From CAYNFR01 sp964616755 (GTDB lineage: Bacteria; Bacteroidota; Bacteroidia; Chitinophagales; Saprospiraceae): a stretch of 64,000 bases of DNA. A program made the translations under genes and the position numbers. Location: assembly GCA_964616755.1 (NCBI GenBank), contig CAZTSI010000002.1, positions 95,251 to 159,250 on the forward strand, read 5' to 3'. Below the pieces are notes generated by a model that ran no database searches, had not been told where the DNA came from, and worked only from the letters and a program-made list of their open reading frames with translations. Each line of letters starts with the position of its first letter. Position 1 is the first letter of the stretch. Positions 7,695-16,924 of this stretch are shown in pieces.

Positions 7695-10106
7695 CTAAAG
7701 CATCTTTGTCTCATACACTATTTCGTAGGCCAACTCTACGATGTCTTCTGCTTGGGGCTTGGCAAAATAATCGCCATCTGATCCATAAGGAGGTCGATGA
7801 TCCCTAGCCGTCAATGTCCTTGGCGGGGTATCTAAAAACTCAAATCCACCTTGCACCTCCATTATTTGTTGCAAAATAAATGCGGAAGCCCCCCCAGGCA
7901 CATCTTCATCAATGATCAATAAGCGGCTAGTCTTCTTTAGTGAATGAACAATAGTATGCTCTGTATCGAAAGGCAACAAACATTGTATATCGATCAATTC
8001 GGCACTTATGCCAAATTTTGAAAGTTGCTCGACGGCGTTCATTGCAGGTCGTATACAAGAACCGTAGCTCACCATGGTAATATGAACTCCTTCAATAAGG
8101 ATCTCTGGTATACCTAATGGTACAGTAAATTCACCAATATTTTGTGGTAAAACTTCCTTTTGTCTGTACCCATTAAGACATTCTATAACGATCGCTGGAT
8201 CGTTTGATTGCAAAAGGGTATTATACATTCCGGCGGCTTGAGTCATATTCCTAGGAACACATATATACATGCCTCTTACACTATGCAACAAGACACCCAT
8301 TGGTGAGCCGCTATGCCAAATACCCTCTAAGCGATGACCTCGAGTGCGAATAATCAAGGGGGCTTGCTGCAAATTATTACTTCGATATCGAAGGGACGCC
8401 ACATCATCGCTCAAAATCGGGAGAGCGTATAAGATATAATCAAGATATTGAATCTCAGCAATGGGTCTAAAACCTCGCATAGCGGCCCCTAGCCCTTGAC
8501 CAACAATTGTCCATTCGCGAATACCAGTATCGACAATCCGAGTCTCCCCATATTTTGATTGTAATCCCGCCATCCCCTGATTAACATCGCCAATATGACC
8601 TACATCTTCACCAAAGGCTATTAATTCTGGAAACTTAGTAAAAGCTTTATCAAAGAACTCATTTAGAATTTGGTACCCACTTAACAAAGGTGAATCTTGG
8701 TGTTGCACTGGGGGGATAACGGGTACATTCAAAGCGCTGTTGCTATCAGATGAATACAAGTGCGAAGAATATGTATCCTTCAGCCAATAACTTATCTCAT
8801 CTATTAATTGTAAAAGAGCTTGAGGAATGTCCGTCCCTTGTGTTATCAAGGCATATTTGAGTTGACGGGCATTTTGGAGGATTTCGCTTTGAGGCGGATT
8901 GACCATAGAAGACAAGTCTCTCTTCAATGTTGATAGACTTTGATGTGCGCCATCGTGAAGTAGTCCATCATATATATCTCTTAATAAAACTCGCTTTTCG
9001 ACAGCTTGAACTTGATATTCGCGCCAGATAGATTGCTTTTGTTCTCTGACAAATGCACGCGCTTCTCTTGCTAACATATTGACTTCTTCATTTGACAAAA
9101 GTTCATTTTTTGTCATCCAATCAGTCATTTTGACATTACAATCGAACTCATGTTCCCATTGCAGGCGTTCTTTGGACTTGTACCTTTCATGCGAACCACT
9201 AGTAGAATGCCCCTGTTGCTGTGTTAGGTTTTTAACATGAATCACACTTGGTGTGTGTGTTTGTCTTGTCTGTTTGGCGGCACGTTGAAAAACATCGCAC
9301 AATTCTACATAATCCCAACCTTGAGCTGTATAAAGGTCAATACCATTGGTATCGGACTCCTTTACAAATCCCTCTAATATTGCTGATATACTTGATTTGG
9401 TCGTTTGCTTTTCAATAGGCACAGATATACCATAACCATCATCCCAAACCACAATAACCAATGGTACTTCTAATACACCAGCGGCATTGACCGTCTCCCA
9501 GAAGACCCCTTCAGATGTACTTGCATCCCCTATGGTACAAAAACAAACCTCATTCCCCTTTCGACTGAATTTATCGAAAGATGGTGGCATATCTAATGCA
9601 CGATACAATTTAGAGGCATAGGCCAAACCCAATCCACGAGCCATCTGACCACCCGTGCAGCTGATACCTGACGAGGTATTGATTCGGTTAGAAACATCTA
9701 TCCATTCACCTTGCTCATGATACGGTGTAGCAAAATGTGCAACCATTTGTCTACCCCCCGAAAAAGGATCAGACTCCGCGAAACTGTACATTTGAGCTAA
9801 ATAATCTTTAACACTACTCAAACCAAGAGCCATCATCAGTGTCTGATCTCGATAATAGCCTGAGCGATGATCTCCCGGTTCGAAGGCTTTTGCCATCGCG
9901 ATTTGAGCCACTTCTTTGCCGTCCGAAAAAATCCCGAACTTAGCTTTGCCTGTCAGTACCTCTTTACGCCCTTGCAAACTTAGTTCTCGGCTTACGAGTG
10001 CTAACCAATAGTCCTTAATGACTGTGTTTCGATAGCTCGCATACTTCTCACTTCCTTTATCTAAAAAGGGTTCAAGCGCCTTAGCAGAAAACAAGTAGTC
10101 GGCCAT
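7695..10106 (-). CDS. 2-oxoacid dehydrogenase E1, fused alpha and beta subunits
   Basis: Thiamine diphosphate-dependent E1 component of a 2-oxoacid dehydrogenase complex. The N-terminal half carries the ThDP motif GDASTSEGVFWETVN and VWDDGYGISVP (alpha subunit); the C-terminal half carries FGEDVGHIGDVNQGMAGL and later beta motifs such as EIQYLDYILYALPI. Single-chain alpha-beta E1 proteins are common in Bacteroidota. Branched-chain 2-oxoacid or pyruvate are both possible; no E2 or E3 gene is adjacent. An in-frame GTG at 10136 exists, but it coincides with a TAnnTTTG motif, so the ATG at 10104-10106 (MADYLFSAKALEPFLDK) is preferred; about 803 residues. Confidence 0.9.
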   Translation of the reverse strand: MADYLFSAKALEPFLDKGSEKYASYRNTVIKDYWLALVSRELSLQGRKEVLTGKAKFGIFSDGKEVAQIAMAKAFEPGDHRSGYYRDQTLMMALGLSSVKDYLAQMYSFAESDPFSGGRQMVAHFATPYHEQGEWIDVSNRINTSSGISCTGGQMARGLGLAYASKLYRALDMPPSFDKFSRKGNEVCFCTIGDASTSEGVFWETVNAAGVLEVPLVIVVWDDGYGISVPIEKQTTKSSISAILEGFVKESDTNGIDLYTAQGWDYVELCDVFQRAAKQTRQTHTPSVIHVKNLTQQQGHSTSGSHERYKSKERLQWEHEFDCNVKMTDWMTKNELLSNEEVNMLAREARAFVREQKQSIWREYQVQAVEKRVLLRDIYDGLLHDGAHQSLSTLKRDLSSMVNPPQSEILQNARQLKYALITQGTDIPQALLQLIDEISYWLKDTYSSHLYSSDSNSALNVPVIPPVQHQDSPLLSGYQILNEFFDKAFTKFPELIAFGEDVGHIGDVNQGMAGLQSKYGETRIVDTGIREWTIVGQGLGAAMRGFRPIAEIQYLDYILYALPILSDDVASLRYRSNNLQQAPLIIRTRGHRLEGIWHSGSPMGVLLHSVRGMYICVPRNMTQAAGMYNTLLQSNDPAIVIECLNGYRQKEVLPQNIGEFTVPLGIPEILIEGVHITMVSYGSCIRPAMNAVEQLSKFGISAELIDIQCLLPFDTEHTIVHSLKKTSRLLIIDEDVPGGASAFILQQIMEVQGGFEFLDTPPRTLTARDHRPPYGSDGDYFAKPQAEDIVELAYEIVYETKML

Positions 10107-10135
10107 AAAATCTGAGTAGATTGGGTTTGCACTCA

Positions 10136-10143
10136 CAAAAGTA
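10136..10143 (-). promoter_or_regulatory. Candidate -7 element (TACTTTTG) for the E1 gene
   Basis: TACTTTTG on the minus strand fits TAnnTTTG and would place the transcript start about 20 bases before the ATG at 10106. It overlaps the upstream GTG alternative, arguing against that start. Confidence 0.45.
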
Positions 10144-10326
10144 GCCTACTCGAGGCATAAAGAAAGAAGGAATTCTCAACATTATAAACGCATAAGCCCT
10201 TTGCGGCGAGAATATAGGATGGTTTTTGATACTTCTCGACTATTAAACTTTAGAATATTCGCGCGGATTAACAATGTCTTAACGGCAATTATTTGCTATT
10301 GGTTAGAATTTTAAACCATAAGCGAC

Positions 10327-10334
10327 TATATTTG
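10327..10334 (+). promoter_or_regulatory. -7 element (TATATTTG) for the DUF1573 gene
   Basis: TATATTTG is an exact TAnnTTTG match 19 bases before the ATG at 10354. The -33 side is weak (ATTGG at 10298-10302). Confidence 0.55.
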
Positions 10335-10353
10335 TAGGATACAATATCATATT

Positions 10354-10824
10354 ATGAAATTAAACTACATTTTACTTCTTGCATGTGCGTTAGTTATGTC
10401 TATTTCTGTGGAGGCTCAGAGTTCTAAGGACATGGGTGTCAAAGGTGAAATGATAAAGGCTTCAGGGCCTATCATGACATTCGAATCTACTATCGTAGAA
10501 TATGGGGAAATTGATCAAAATTCTGAACCACTCCGTGTTGCTAAGTTTACAAATACTGGAACTGAACCACTCATCATTCAAAGTGCTAGAGGAAGTTGTG
10601 GTTGTACTGTACCTACATTCCCTAAAGAGCCTATTATGCCTGGGGAGTCGGGTCAATTAGAAATCCGTTATGATACTAAACGATTAGGTCAAATCAATAA
10701 GACTGTGACTGTTACTACTAATGAAGGTGGTGAAGCACATACACTTAAGGTCGTTGGAGTAATCAATCCTGCTCAAGAAGATGGTGTACCAAAACCTAAG
10801 AACGGACTTATTAAGCCGAACTAG
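10354..10824 (+). CDS. DUF1573 secreted protein
   Basis: A 156-residue protein with a Sec signal peptide (about 1-21, ending VEAQS) and a DUF1573 immunoglobulin-like beta domain. The hallmark GSCGCTVP with adjacent cysteines follows the stretch about nearly equal treatment of the protein terminus (FTNTGTEPLIIQSA). DUF1573 proteins are very common in Bacteroidota and predicted to be periplasmic or surface associated; their function is unknown. It stands alone, with a promoter-like element upstream and a strong terminator downstream. Confidence 0.9.
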   Translation: MKLNYILLLACALVMSISVEAQSSKDMGVKGEMIKASGPIMTFESTIVEYGEIDQNSEPLRVAKFTNTGTEPLIIQSARGSCGCTVPTFPKEPIMPGESGQLEIRYDTKRLGQINKTVTVTTNEGGEAHTLKVVGVINPAQEDGVPKPKNGLIKPN

Positions 10825-10849
10825 AACGATATATTCAAAATTTATCTGT

Positions 10850-10884
10850 AAGCCGGAGAACAAAACCGTTCTTCGGCTTTTTTA
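10850..10884 (+). terminator. Intrinsic terminator after the DUF1573 gene
   Basis: Arms AAGCCGGAGAAC and GTTCTTCGGCTT pair with one G-T pair around a short A-rich loop and are followed by a T run. Confidence 0.85.
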
Positions 10885-10922
10885 TTTAGAGTTGTCGTTA
10901 ATTCATCTCAAAAAGTCAATTC

Positions 10923-11684
10923 ATGGTCATACTACTATCCCCTGCTAAAACTCTAGATTTTTCGAATTCATCTATCGAGCAATATTCGCACGCCACGCAT
11001 CTTGCGGATACAATGTCTTTGCTTCGAGAGCTGAAGCGTCTAAAGACAAACGAATTGATGGATCTTATGTCTCTCTCTGAGAAATTAGCCATTGAAAACA
11101 AAGAGCGATACCAGGTATTTTCTAAATCACACACCCTAGAAAACAGTAAACAAGCCCTGCTGGCCTTTAAAGGAGATGTGTATTTAGGAATTGATGCAGA
11201 CACCATGACTGAGGATCAGTTGCTATTTGCCCAAAAACATTTGCGCATATTGTCAGGATTGTACGGATTATTGAGTCCATTAGACCTCATACAGCCTTAT
11301 CGATTAGAAATGGGTACACGCTTGTCAAACAAAAAAGGTAAGAATTTATACGAATTTTGGAACACTAAGATTTCTAGGTCTATCAATCAAATGGCCAAAG
11401 AACAACACAGTAAGCTGGTTTTAAACTTGGCCTCAGAAGAATATTTTCGTGCTGTCGACAAAAGTATATTGAAATTGCCAGTGCTTACAGCTCAATTTAA
11501 GGAATTTCGAAATGGTACATTGAGCTTTGTGTCATTTAATGCAAAAAAAGCACGGGGCTTAATGACTCGCTTTATCATAGATCATAAGATACATGAGGCA
11601 GAAGACATCAAGGGATTTGACAAGGATGGCTACGCTTTTTCCGTCGAACATTCCAAGGAAGATCAATGGCTCTTCGTACGGTAA
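10923..11684 (+). CDS. yaaA: YaaA family peroxide-stress protein
   Basis: A 253-residue member of the YaaA/DUF328 family, recognisable from the start MVILLSPAKTLDF and internal motifs GLYGLLSPLDLIQPYRLEMGT and NLASEEYF. In E. coli YaaA limits hydrogen peroxide damage by reducing free intracellular iron. It is cytoplasmic and has no signal peptide. It stands after the DUF1573 terminator; no operon partner is evident. Confidence 0.95.
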   Translation: MVILLSPAKTLDFSNSSIEQYSHATHLADTMSLLRELKRLKTNELMDLMSLSEKLAIENKERYQVFSKSHTLENSKQALLAFKGDVYLGIDADTMTEDQLLFAQKHLRILSGLYGLLSPLDLIQPYRLEMGTRLSNKKGKNLYEFWNTKISRSINQMAKEQHSKLVLNLASEEYFRAVDKSILKLPVLTAQFKEFRNGTLSFVSFNAKKARGLMTRFIIDHKIHEAEDIKGFDKDGYAFSVEHSKEDQWLFVR

Positions 11685-11781
11685 GGCAACGGATGTCAAT
11701 CTTTGGTGGGTTTTGTCATATCATTGATCTAACGAAATCGAGCTTTCCTCTATAAAAGATATTAATCATAATGATATGCTT

Positions 11782-11789
11782 TACCTTTG
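11782..11789 (+). promoter_or_regulatory. -7 element (TACCTTTG) immediately before the 2TM gene
   Basis: TACCTTTG fits TAnnTTTG and ends only four bases before the ATG at 11794. The predicted transcript start therefore falls at or next to the start codon, suggesting a leaderless mRNA. Confidence 0.5.
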
Positions 11790-11793
11790 AATA

Positions 11794-12147
11794 ATGTCTG
11801 AAGAGAGGTTATATGAACGCGCTCAGCGCAACGTGAAGAACCGCAAGCATTTCTTGCGTCACGTTTTTGCATGGGTCATCATGAGTGTTTTTTTTATCCT
11901 TCTTAATTTATCTACATCAGATTACTTTTGGGCGATTTTCCCGATTCTAGGTTGGGGTATTGGCGTAGCTTTTCACGGCATACAAGTTTTTTCTGATGAA
12001 TGGGAAAACGTGGAGATTGAAAAAGAATTTGAACGATTAAGACGAAAAGACTCTGAAAAAATGGATTACGATTCTAACACATCATACACAGAGCAGCAGA
12101 AAGAAAATATGACTCCCCCTTCATGGCGTGAGCAAGATTTTGTATAA
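11794..12147 (+). CDS. 2TM domain-containing membrane protein
   Basis: A 117-residue protein with two membrane helices (about 27-43 and 47-67) joined by a short turn, preceded by a basic amphipathic stretch (RNVKNRKHFLRH) and followed by an acidic, charged tail. This matches the 2TM domain family found in Bacteroidota either alone or attached to LytTR or histidine kinase modules. No enzymatic motif is visible. The function is unknown; membrane anchoring is the only safe inference. Confidence 0.82.
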   Translation: MSEERLYERAQRNVKNRKHFLRHVFAWVIMSVFFILLNLSTSDYFWAIFPILGWGIGVAFHGIQVFSDEWENVEIEKEFERLRRKDSEKMDYDSNTSYTEQQKENMTPPSWREQDFV

Positions 12148-12214
12148 TCTTCGCTATATCGCTAAATTTTGTTGATTTTTCTTTAGTATTGGAACATAAT
12201 AAGACATTCTTGTC

Positions 12215-13051
12215 ATGTACGACAAATATAAGGAGCGCGTTCACAGAATAATATTCGAGTCGGAAACTTACTATGGTAAATTTTTCGATGTGTTGCTTTT
12301 GATCCTTATTGTTTTAAGCGTCATTTTGGTGGCACTAGAAACGGTAGCTAGTATTCACGATAACTGGGGTAAATACTTTCTTATTGCAGAGTGGACAATG
12401 ACCGTCATTTTTACCCTTGAATACGTCTTGCGTATTTGGAGTACCCATAAACCCATGAAATATGTAACTAGCTTTTTTGGGATCATAGACCTTATTTCGA
12501 TCGTACCGACTTATCTGAGTGTAATCCTTACGGGGGCACATTCGTTAATGGTCATTAGGATTCTGCGATTACTGAGAATCTTCAGAGTTTTTAAGATGGC
12601 GCGTTATTTGGCGGCTGGTGAGTATATCGTACGATCTATTCGGCTTAGTGCCTCTAAAATTACGGTGTTCTTATTTTTTATTATACTAATGGTATGCATT
12701 TTTGGTGCAGTCATGTATTTAGTCGAAGGAAGTATTAATCCAGCCTTTGACAGTATACCTCGGAGCATTTATTGGGCTATTGTTACGTTGACAACGGTTG
12801 GTTATGGTGATATTAGTCCGATGACACCTTTGGGTCAAATGGTCGCTAGTCTTATAATGATTATGGGATATGGGGTCATAGCAGTGCCAACAGGTATTGT
12901 GTCTACAGAAATGGCCAAGGTGAAAGTTAGAGAATTAATCAGTTCAGAAGTATGTAGGTGGTGCAGTCGAGAAGGACATGAATCAGATGCTATTTTTTGC
13001 AAATTTTGCGGTCATTCTTTGAAGGATAGTATCCCCATTGAACAAGGGTAA
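12215..13051 (+). CDS. Voltage-gated-type potassium channel with C-terminal zinc ribbon
   Basis: A 278-residue six-helix cation channel. Helices S1-S3 occupy about 25-105, S4 has regularly spaced arginines (RILRLLRIFRVF, 115-126), and the pore loop carries the potassium selectivity filter TVGYGD (194-199). After S6 a short linker leads to four cysteines (247, 250, 262, 265) in a CxxC-x11-CxxC arrangement, a small zinc ribbon at the cytoplasmic end. The zinc ribbon in place of an RCK domain is the unusual part. Separated from its neighbours, with no clear operon. Confidence 0.9.
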   Translation: MYDKYKERVHRIIFESETYYGKFFDVLLLILIVLSVILVALETVASIHDNWGKYFLIAEWTMTVIFTLEYVLRIWSTHKPMKYVTSFFGIIDLISIVPTYLSVILTGAHSLMVIRILRLLRIFRVFKMARYLAAGEYIVRSIRLSASKITVFLFFIILMVCIFGAVMYLVEGSINPAFDSIPRSIYWAIVTLTTVGYGDISPMTPLGQMVASLIMIMGYGVIAVPTGIVSTEMAKVKVRELISSEVCRWCSREGHESDAIFCKFCGHSLKDSIPIEQG

Positions 13052-13344
13052 ATATCCTAATCCACCTAAACCTCAGCCCCAACTTTATACAAAGTGCGCA
13101 ATCAATCGATCATGTTCTAATTATGGTTCTTTATTTTCTATGGAGACTCCAGATTCAAGAGCAGCTACGTAATAGCTTTGACAAAATGAATTATAGAAAA
13201 TCTGATGTATGCATATTTAATATAAAATCATCTTGAAAGCCTGCATGGTTTCAACTTGACATATATAGCTTGTTAGTGATGAAAAGTCTGAGTATCGACA
13301 TAAGGTCGCAATAAAATACCCCAAAAAGCAGTTAAATTTTTTCT

Positions 13345-13352
13345 TATCTTCG
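13345..13352 (+). promoter_or_regulatory. Candidate -7 element (TATCTTCG) for the PAP2-like gene
   Basis: TATCTTCG lies 15 bases before the ATG at 13368 and is identical to the element upstream of ftsK at 50062. The rest of the 13052-13367 gap shows no gene. Confidence 0.45.
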
Positions 13353-13367
13353 CAGCACTTTGCTGTT

Positions 13368-14042
13368 ATGATAGAATTAGACCATAATAAAACCTTTGAG
13401 TCTTATAAAGTGCTAGACACCAATGAGACACTACGATGGGCTTTAATCTCGTCGACGTTCTTGGTCATTTTAGGCTTTCTTATCACCACACAATGGCTTC
13501 TTTTCAACGAAACTCGTTTGGGTTATTTTTTGTATGATCCAATCATAGCTAGCATTCCTGCCGTAAACTTGACGTCAGAGATATTCTTCACAACCTATGC
13601 GGCGATATTTATTGGTCTTTTATTCAGTCTACGCACTCCGTGGATGATGGTAAAGACGAATGTCAGTATTTTGGCACTGTTAGTGTTGCGCATGATTAGT
13701 ATGTATCTTCTTCCCCTTGAACCACCCGTTGGAATTATACCTTTAGAAGATGCCTTTTTGACTTCAACAGTATATGATCATCAAGTTTTGATGAAAGATT
13801 TATTCTTTTCAGGACATACTGCATCAATAGCAGTGCTCATTTTTTTAGTTGAAAAAAGAGTCCTTTCTATCCTTTTGTTCATAACGAGCTTGGCGGTAGG
13901 TACCATGTTGATTATACAGCATGTCCACTATACTATTGATGTATTAGCCGCTTTTGGCTTCGCTTGGATGGCTGCAAAAATGGGTCGCAACCTTACGGAA
14001 CAATTGTTGATTTTCATTCGACTAGCTATTTCAACTAAGTAG
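13368..14042 (+). CDS. PAP2-like / sphingomyelin synthase-like membrane phosphotransferase
   Basis: A 224-residue polytopic membrane protein with about six helices. It carries SGHT (148-151) and HYTID (187-191), the two conserved histidine motifs of the PAP2_C branch that includes sphingomyelin synthases and related lipid phosphotransferases; it lacks the classic KxxxxxxRP motif of soluble PAP2 phosphatases. It could act as a lipid phosphatase or transfer a phospho-headgroup between lipids. Substrate cannot be told from sequence. Convergent with the TolC gene. Confidence 0.75.
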   Translation: MIELDHNKTFESYKVLDTNETLRWALISSTFLVILGFLITTQWLLFNETRLGYFLYDPIIASIPAVNLTSEIFFTTYAAIFIGLLFSLRTPWMMVKTNVSILALLVLRMISMYLLPLEPPVGIIPLEDAFLTSTVYDHQVLMKDLFFSGHTASIAVLIFLVEKRVLSILLFITSLAVGTMLIIQHVHYTIDVLAAFGFAWMAAKMGRNLTEQLLIFIRLAISTK

Positions 14043-14062
14043 GTTTGGCTACTTTGACAAGG

Positions 14063-15559
14063 CTAATTTTTTCTTTCAAGCACTTCTACGTCTACACGCA
14101 AAGGTACATTGAGCTGAAAATCAAAAAGGGTCATCATTCTTATCCGATAATGAATCTGCCATAGATCCCAAAGGACACTATAATAGTTCTCTTTTGCTGA
14201 TGCATATTCTTGAATAGCAATATTGAGATTTGTTGCATCTTGAGTACCTAGCGTATACCGCTTTTTGGCAATGTCTTGTCTTTTCTCAGCGATTTGAAAG
14301 GCTCGTTCCGCCAAAATAAGTTGTTCTCGGACTAAATAGATTTGACTGGTGGCTAAATCAATCTCCCGCTCTAGGTTTATTCTTTCTTGTCTGACCTGTA
14401 GTTCTTCTAGTTCTAAATCACTTTTCGCAATTTCACGCTGAGACTTAGAGCGTCCCCAATCAGCAATAGGCACATTAAACGAAAGACGAACACTCTCTTG
14501 ATCTTGCAGTCCTCTAAATGCATCGCCAAAGGATTGAGCCGTCTGCGTAAGTCCAAATCTACCTGTTAGTGAAATCTCTGGTCTATTCAGATACTTCGCT
14601 TGCTCCACTTCTAATTGCGCTTGTTTTATTCGTATTTCGAAGTCAGCAATTTCACTTCTATGTTCTCGTGCATAATCAAGGGCTCTCTGAAATGACACAT
14701 CATATGGCATAAGAATATCAGGGGGAATCAACACAAACAGCACTTGCTCCTCAAGGCCTAGATAATTGCGTAGACGTTCATTCTTGTCTTGCCGATCTTG
14801 TTCTAACCTGGCCACAAGGGCTCGCGAATTTTGTGCACTAAGTTGCACTTGTAGCATTTCTGTTTCGCCAATGCGCCCTAACCCAAAACGACCTTCAGCG
14901 ATAATCGCCAAGCTATCTAGATATCTAAAATTATCACGAATTGTCTCCAAATTTAGTTCGGTGAGATAAAGGTCGAAATAGCGATTGAGCACCTCAATAG
15001 CGATCATTTCATTCTCTTCTACTCGTCTCTTTCCCGCACGAGTATATTGCATTTTTTGTAATTCTTGATTCCACTTGAATTGATTAAATGCAAATAATGG
15101 TTGGACGAATCCAATATTCAACGGTGCGCTGAGATAAGATGTGCTTTTATTTTGAACATTCGTTGAAAATAAATCCAATCGCTGTATGTCGCTACCTAAA
15201 AAAACGCTCCCACCCGTTTTCATGATATTTTGTGTAATTTGTAAGCCCAAAGAATTACTCATAAAGGATCTATTAACAAAAGCTTCAGAACCATCAGGAA
15301 GAGTGATGGAACTTATAGATCGGTTCAGGCTTGGTAGATCACCATTCAAGCTCAACTGAGGCTTAAAAAACGACTTAAAAGCGACGTATCGCCAATATTG
15401 ATTTTTAAGTCTAGTTTCTGATAACAACGCTGCACTACTCCCGTCTTGTGCTCTTTGTATTAACTCTAACAAGCCCACCTCAACAGTGGTCTGAGCTGGC
15501 AGTACCAAAAAATTTATCGCAATAAGAAATACAAATAAGCTCACGCGTGTCAGTTTCAT
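14063..15559 (-). CDS. TolC-family outer membrane efflux protein
   Basis: A 498-residue outer membrane efflux channel. It has an N-terminal signal peptide ending near VLPAQT, then two repeats of long alpha-helical hairpin sequence typical of OEP domains, with coiled-coil periodicity around 190-270 and 370-450. It is the third gene of a co-directional set (adaptor, permease, channel), 32 bases after the permease gene, which fits a tripartite export system across both membranes. Substrate unknown. Confidence 0.9.
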   Translation of the reverse strand: MKLTRVSLFVFLIAINFLVLPAQTTVEVGLLELIQRAQDGSSAALLSETRLKNQYWRYVAFKSFFKPQLSLNGDLPSLNRSISSITLPDGSEAFVNRSFMSNSLGLQITQNIMKTGGSVFLGSDIQRLDLFSTNVQNKSTSYLSAPLNIGFVQPLFAFNQFKWNQELQKMQYTRAGKRRVEENEMIAIEVLNRYFDLYLTELNLETIRDNFRYLDSLAIIAEGRFGLGRIGETEMLQVQLSAQNSRALVARLEQDRQDKNERLRNYLGLEEQVLFVLIPPDILMPYDVSFQRALDYAREHRSEIADFEIRIKQAQLEVEQAKYLNRPEISLTGRFGLTQTAQSFGDAFRGLQDQESVRLSFNVPIADWGRSKSQREIAKSDLELEELQVRQERINLEREIDLATSQIYLVREQLILAERAFQIAEKRQDIAKKRYTLGTQDATNLNIAIQEYASAKENYYSVLWDLWQIHYRIRMMTLFDFQLNVPLRVDVEVLERKN

Positions 15560-15591
15560 AATAGAGATTTAACGTTTTTTCATATCTAGAC

Positions 15592-16911
15592 TTATGACCT
15601 AATGGCTGTTATTGGATCCAATTTAGCCGCCTTCATTGCTGGCACAATGCCAAAAAATAATCCTACGCAAAAGGATATCATAAAAGATAATACGATAGAG
15701 CTAGTCGAAACGACCGCAGTAATAGCGGCATACTGGGCAATGATTTTTGCACCAATGACTCCTAATAAAATACCTAAAACTCCGCCTACAAGACTAATCA
15801 ACACTGCTTCAAGCAAGAATTGTGTAATGACATCCTTTCGTTTAGCGCCAAGAGAGCGGCGCACCCCTATTTCCTTTATCCTTTCTAAAACACTTGACAA
15901 CATAATATTCATTATACCGATGCCCCCGACCAATAATGAAATACCTGCAATAATGGCAAGGACAAGGTTCAGCGTCTCTTGTGTATCTTGCTGTTGTTTA
16001 ATGAGTAATTCGGGCACCTCTATACTGAAGTCAGCCACATTGTTGTGCTTGCGATCTAAAATCCTTTTTGCTAAAGCCGCATTAATTTGTATTCGTTCTA
16101 TATCACTGACTTTGAGTACCAGGCGATCAATTTGGTGATAATTATTCGCTTTATTTTCTTCATTGTCGTTACTTTTTATACTCTCCTTACTTACATATGC
16201 GCGATCTTCAACCCGCAAAAAATAAGTGTTAACGGGTATGAAAATATCTTCTGAGTATTTTGATACGTTCAATTTTTCGAGGGCAGACTCTTCGATAAGT
16301 CGCTTTTTTAGTATACCAACTACTTTATAACTAACTTTATTAGATTTGACAAATTCCCCTATTGGGTTACGACCAAGAAAAAGTCGTTTTGCCAAGTCAG
16401 CGCCTAAAATACACACGTTTGCACCATCTAATTGAATTTCATTAAATCGACCTCCTTCTTCAATTTGTAAATTGTTTATGTCAAAAAAGTCATTATTAAC
16501 TCCATGACATATTGCATTGAATGTATTTTCTCCGCTAATGATCTTAACATTTTTGTTAATCTCTATTGATATGGCCGTTATGTCTGGCATGAGCTCCTTC
16601 AAAGCTTCTACGTCATTCATATGTAGGCCTAGGCTAAATTTTTTAGATGCCTCTGCGCTTGACAGTGTATTCGTTTCGCCATCTTTATCCTCTTGAGAAA
16701 GCTGTACGGAGGTAACAACAATATTATTGGTGCCGATGATTTCTAATTGTGCTAGGATGGACTGCTTTGCGCCATTTCCAATAGCAAGCATAGTAATCAC
16801 TGCACTTACACCAAAAATAATACCCAAGGCAGTTAACAAGGATCTTATCTTGTTTTGATTAAGAGCTGTAATTGCAATTTCTAAACTATTCAAAAACCAA
16901 ACAGGTAGCAT
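15592..16911 (-). CDS. MacB/FtsX-type ABC transporter permease
   Basis: A 439-residue membrane protein with one N-terminal helix (about 17-45, LGIIFGVSAVITMLAIGNGA), a large periplasmic MacB_PCD domain, and three C-terminal helices with the FtsX-type IKEIGVRRSLGAKRKDV motif. MacB itself also has an N-terminal ATPase domain; this protein starts directly with the membrane part, so an ATPase must come from another gene. None is adjacent. Gap of 13 bases from the adaptor gene. Confidence 0.9.
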   Translation of the reverse strand: MLPVWFLNSLEIAITALNQNKIRSLLTALGIIFGVSAVITMLAIGNGAKQSILAQLEIIGTNNIVVTSVQLSQEDKDGETNTLSSAEASKKFSLGLHMNDVEALKELMPDITAISIEINKNVKIISGENTFNAICHGVNNDFFDINNLQIEEGGRFNEIQLDGANVCILGADLAKRLFLGRNPIGEFVKSNKVSYKVVGILKKRLIEESALEKLNVSKYSEDIFIPVNTYFLRVEDRAYVSKESIKSNDNEENKANNYHQIDRLVLKVSDIERIQINAALAKRILDRKHNNVADFSIEVPELLIKQQQDTQETLNLVLAIIAGISLLVGGIGIMNIMLSSVLERIKEIGVRRSLGAKRKDVITQFLLEAVLISLVGGVLGILLGVIGAKIIAQYAAITAVVSTSSIVLSFMISFCVGLFFGIVPAMKAAKLDPITAIRS

Positions 16912-16924
16912 ACTTTAGCATTTA

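Noticed and set aside
14030..14062. Hairpin AAGTAG-n6-CTACTT between the PAP2-like and TolC genes
   Set aside because: Only six pairs and no T run; too weak to call a terminator.
15602..16138. A 178-codon plus-strand open frame inside the MacB-like permease gene
   Set aside because: Antisense shadow with low-complexity composition and no motif; the permease frame is well supported.
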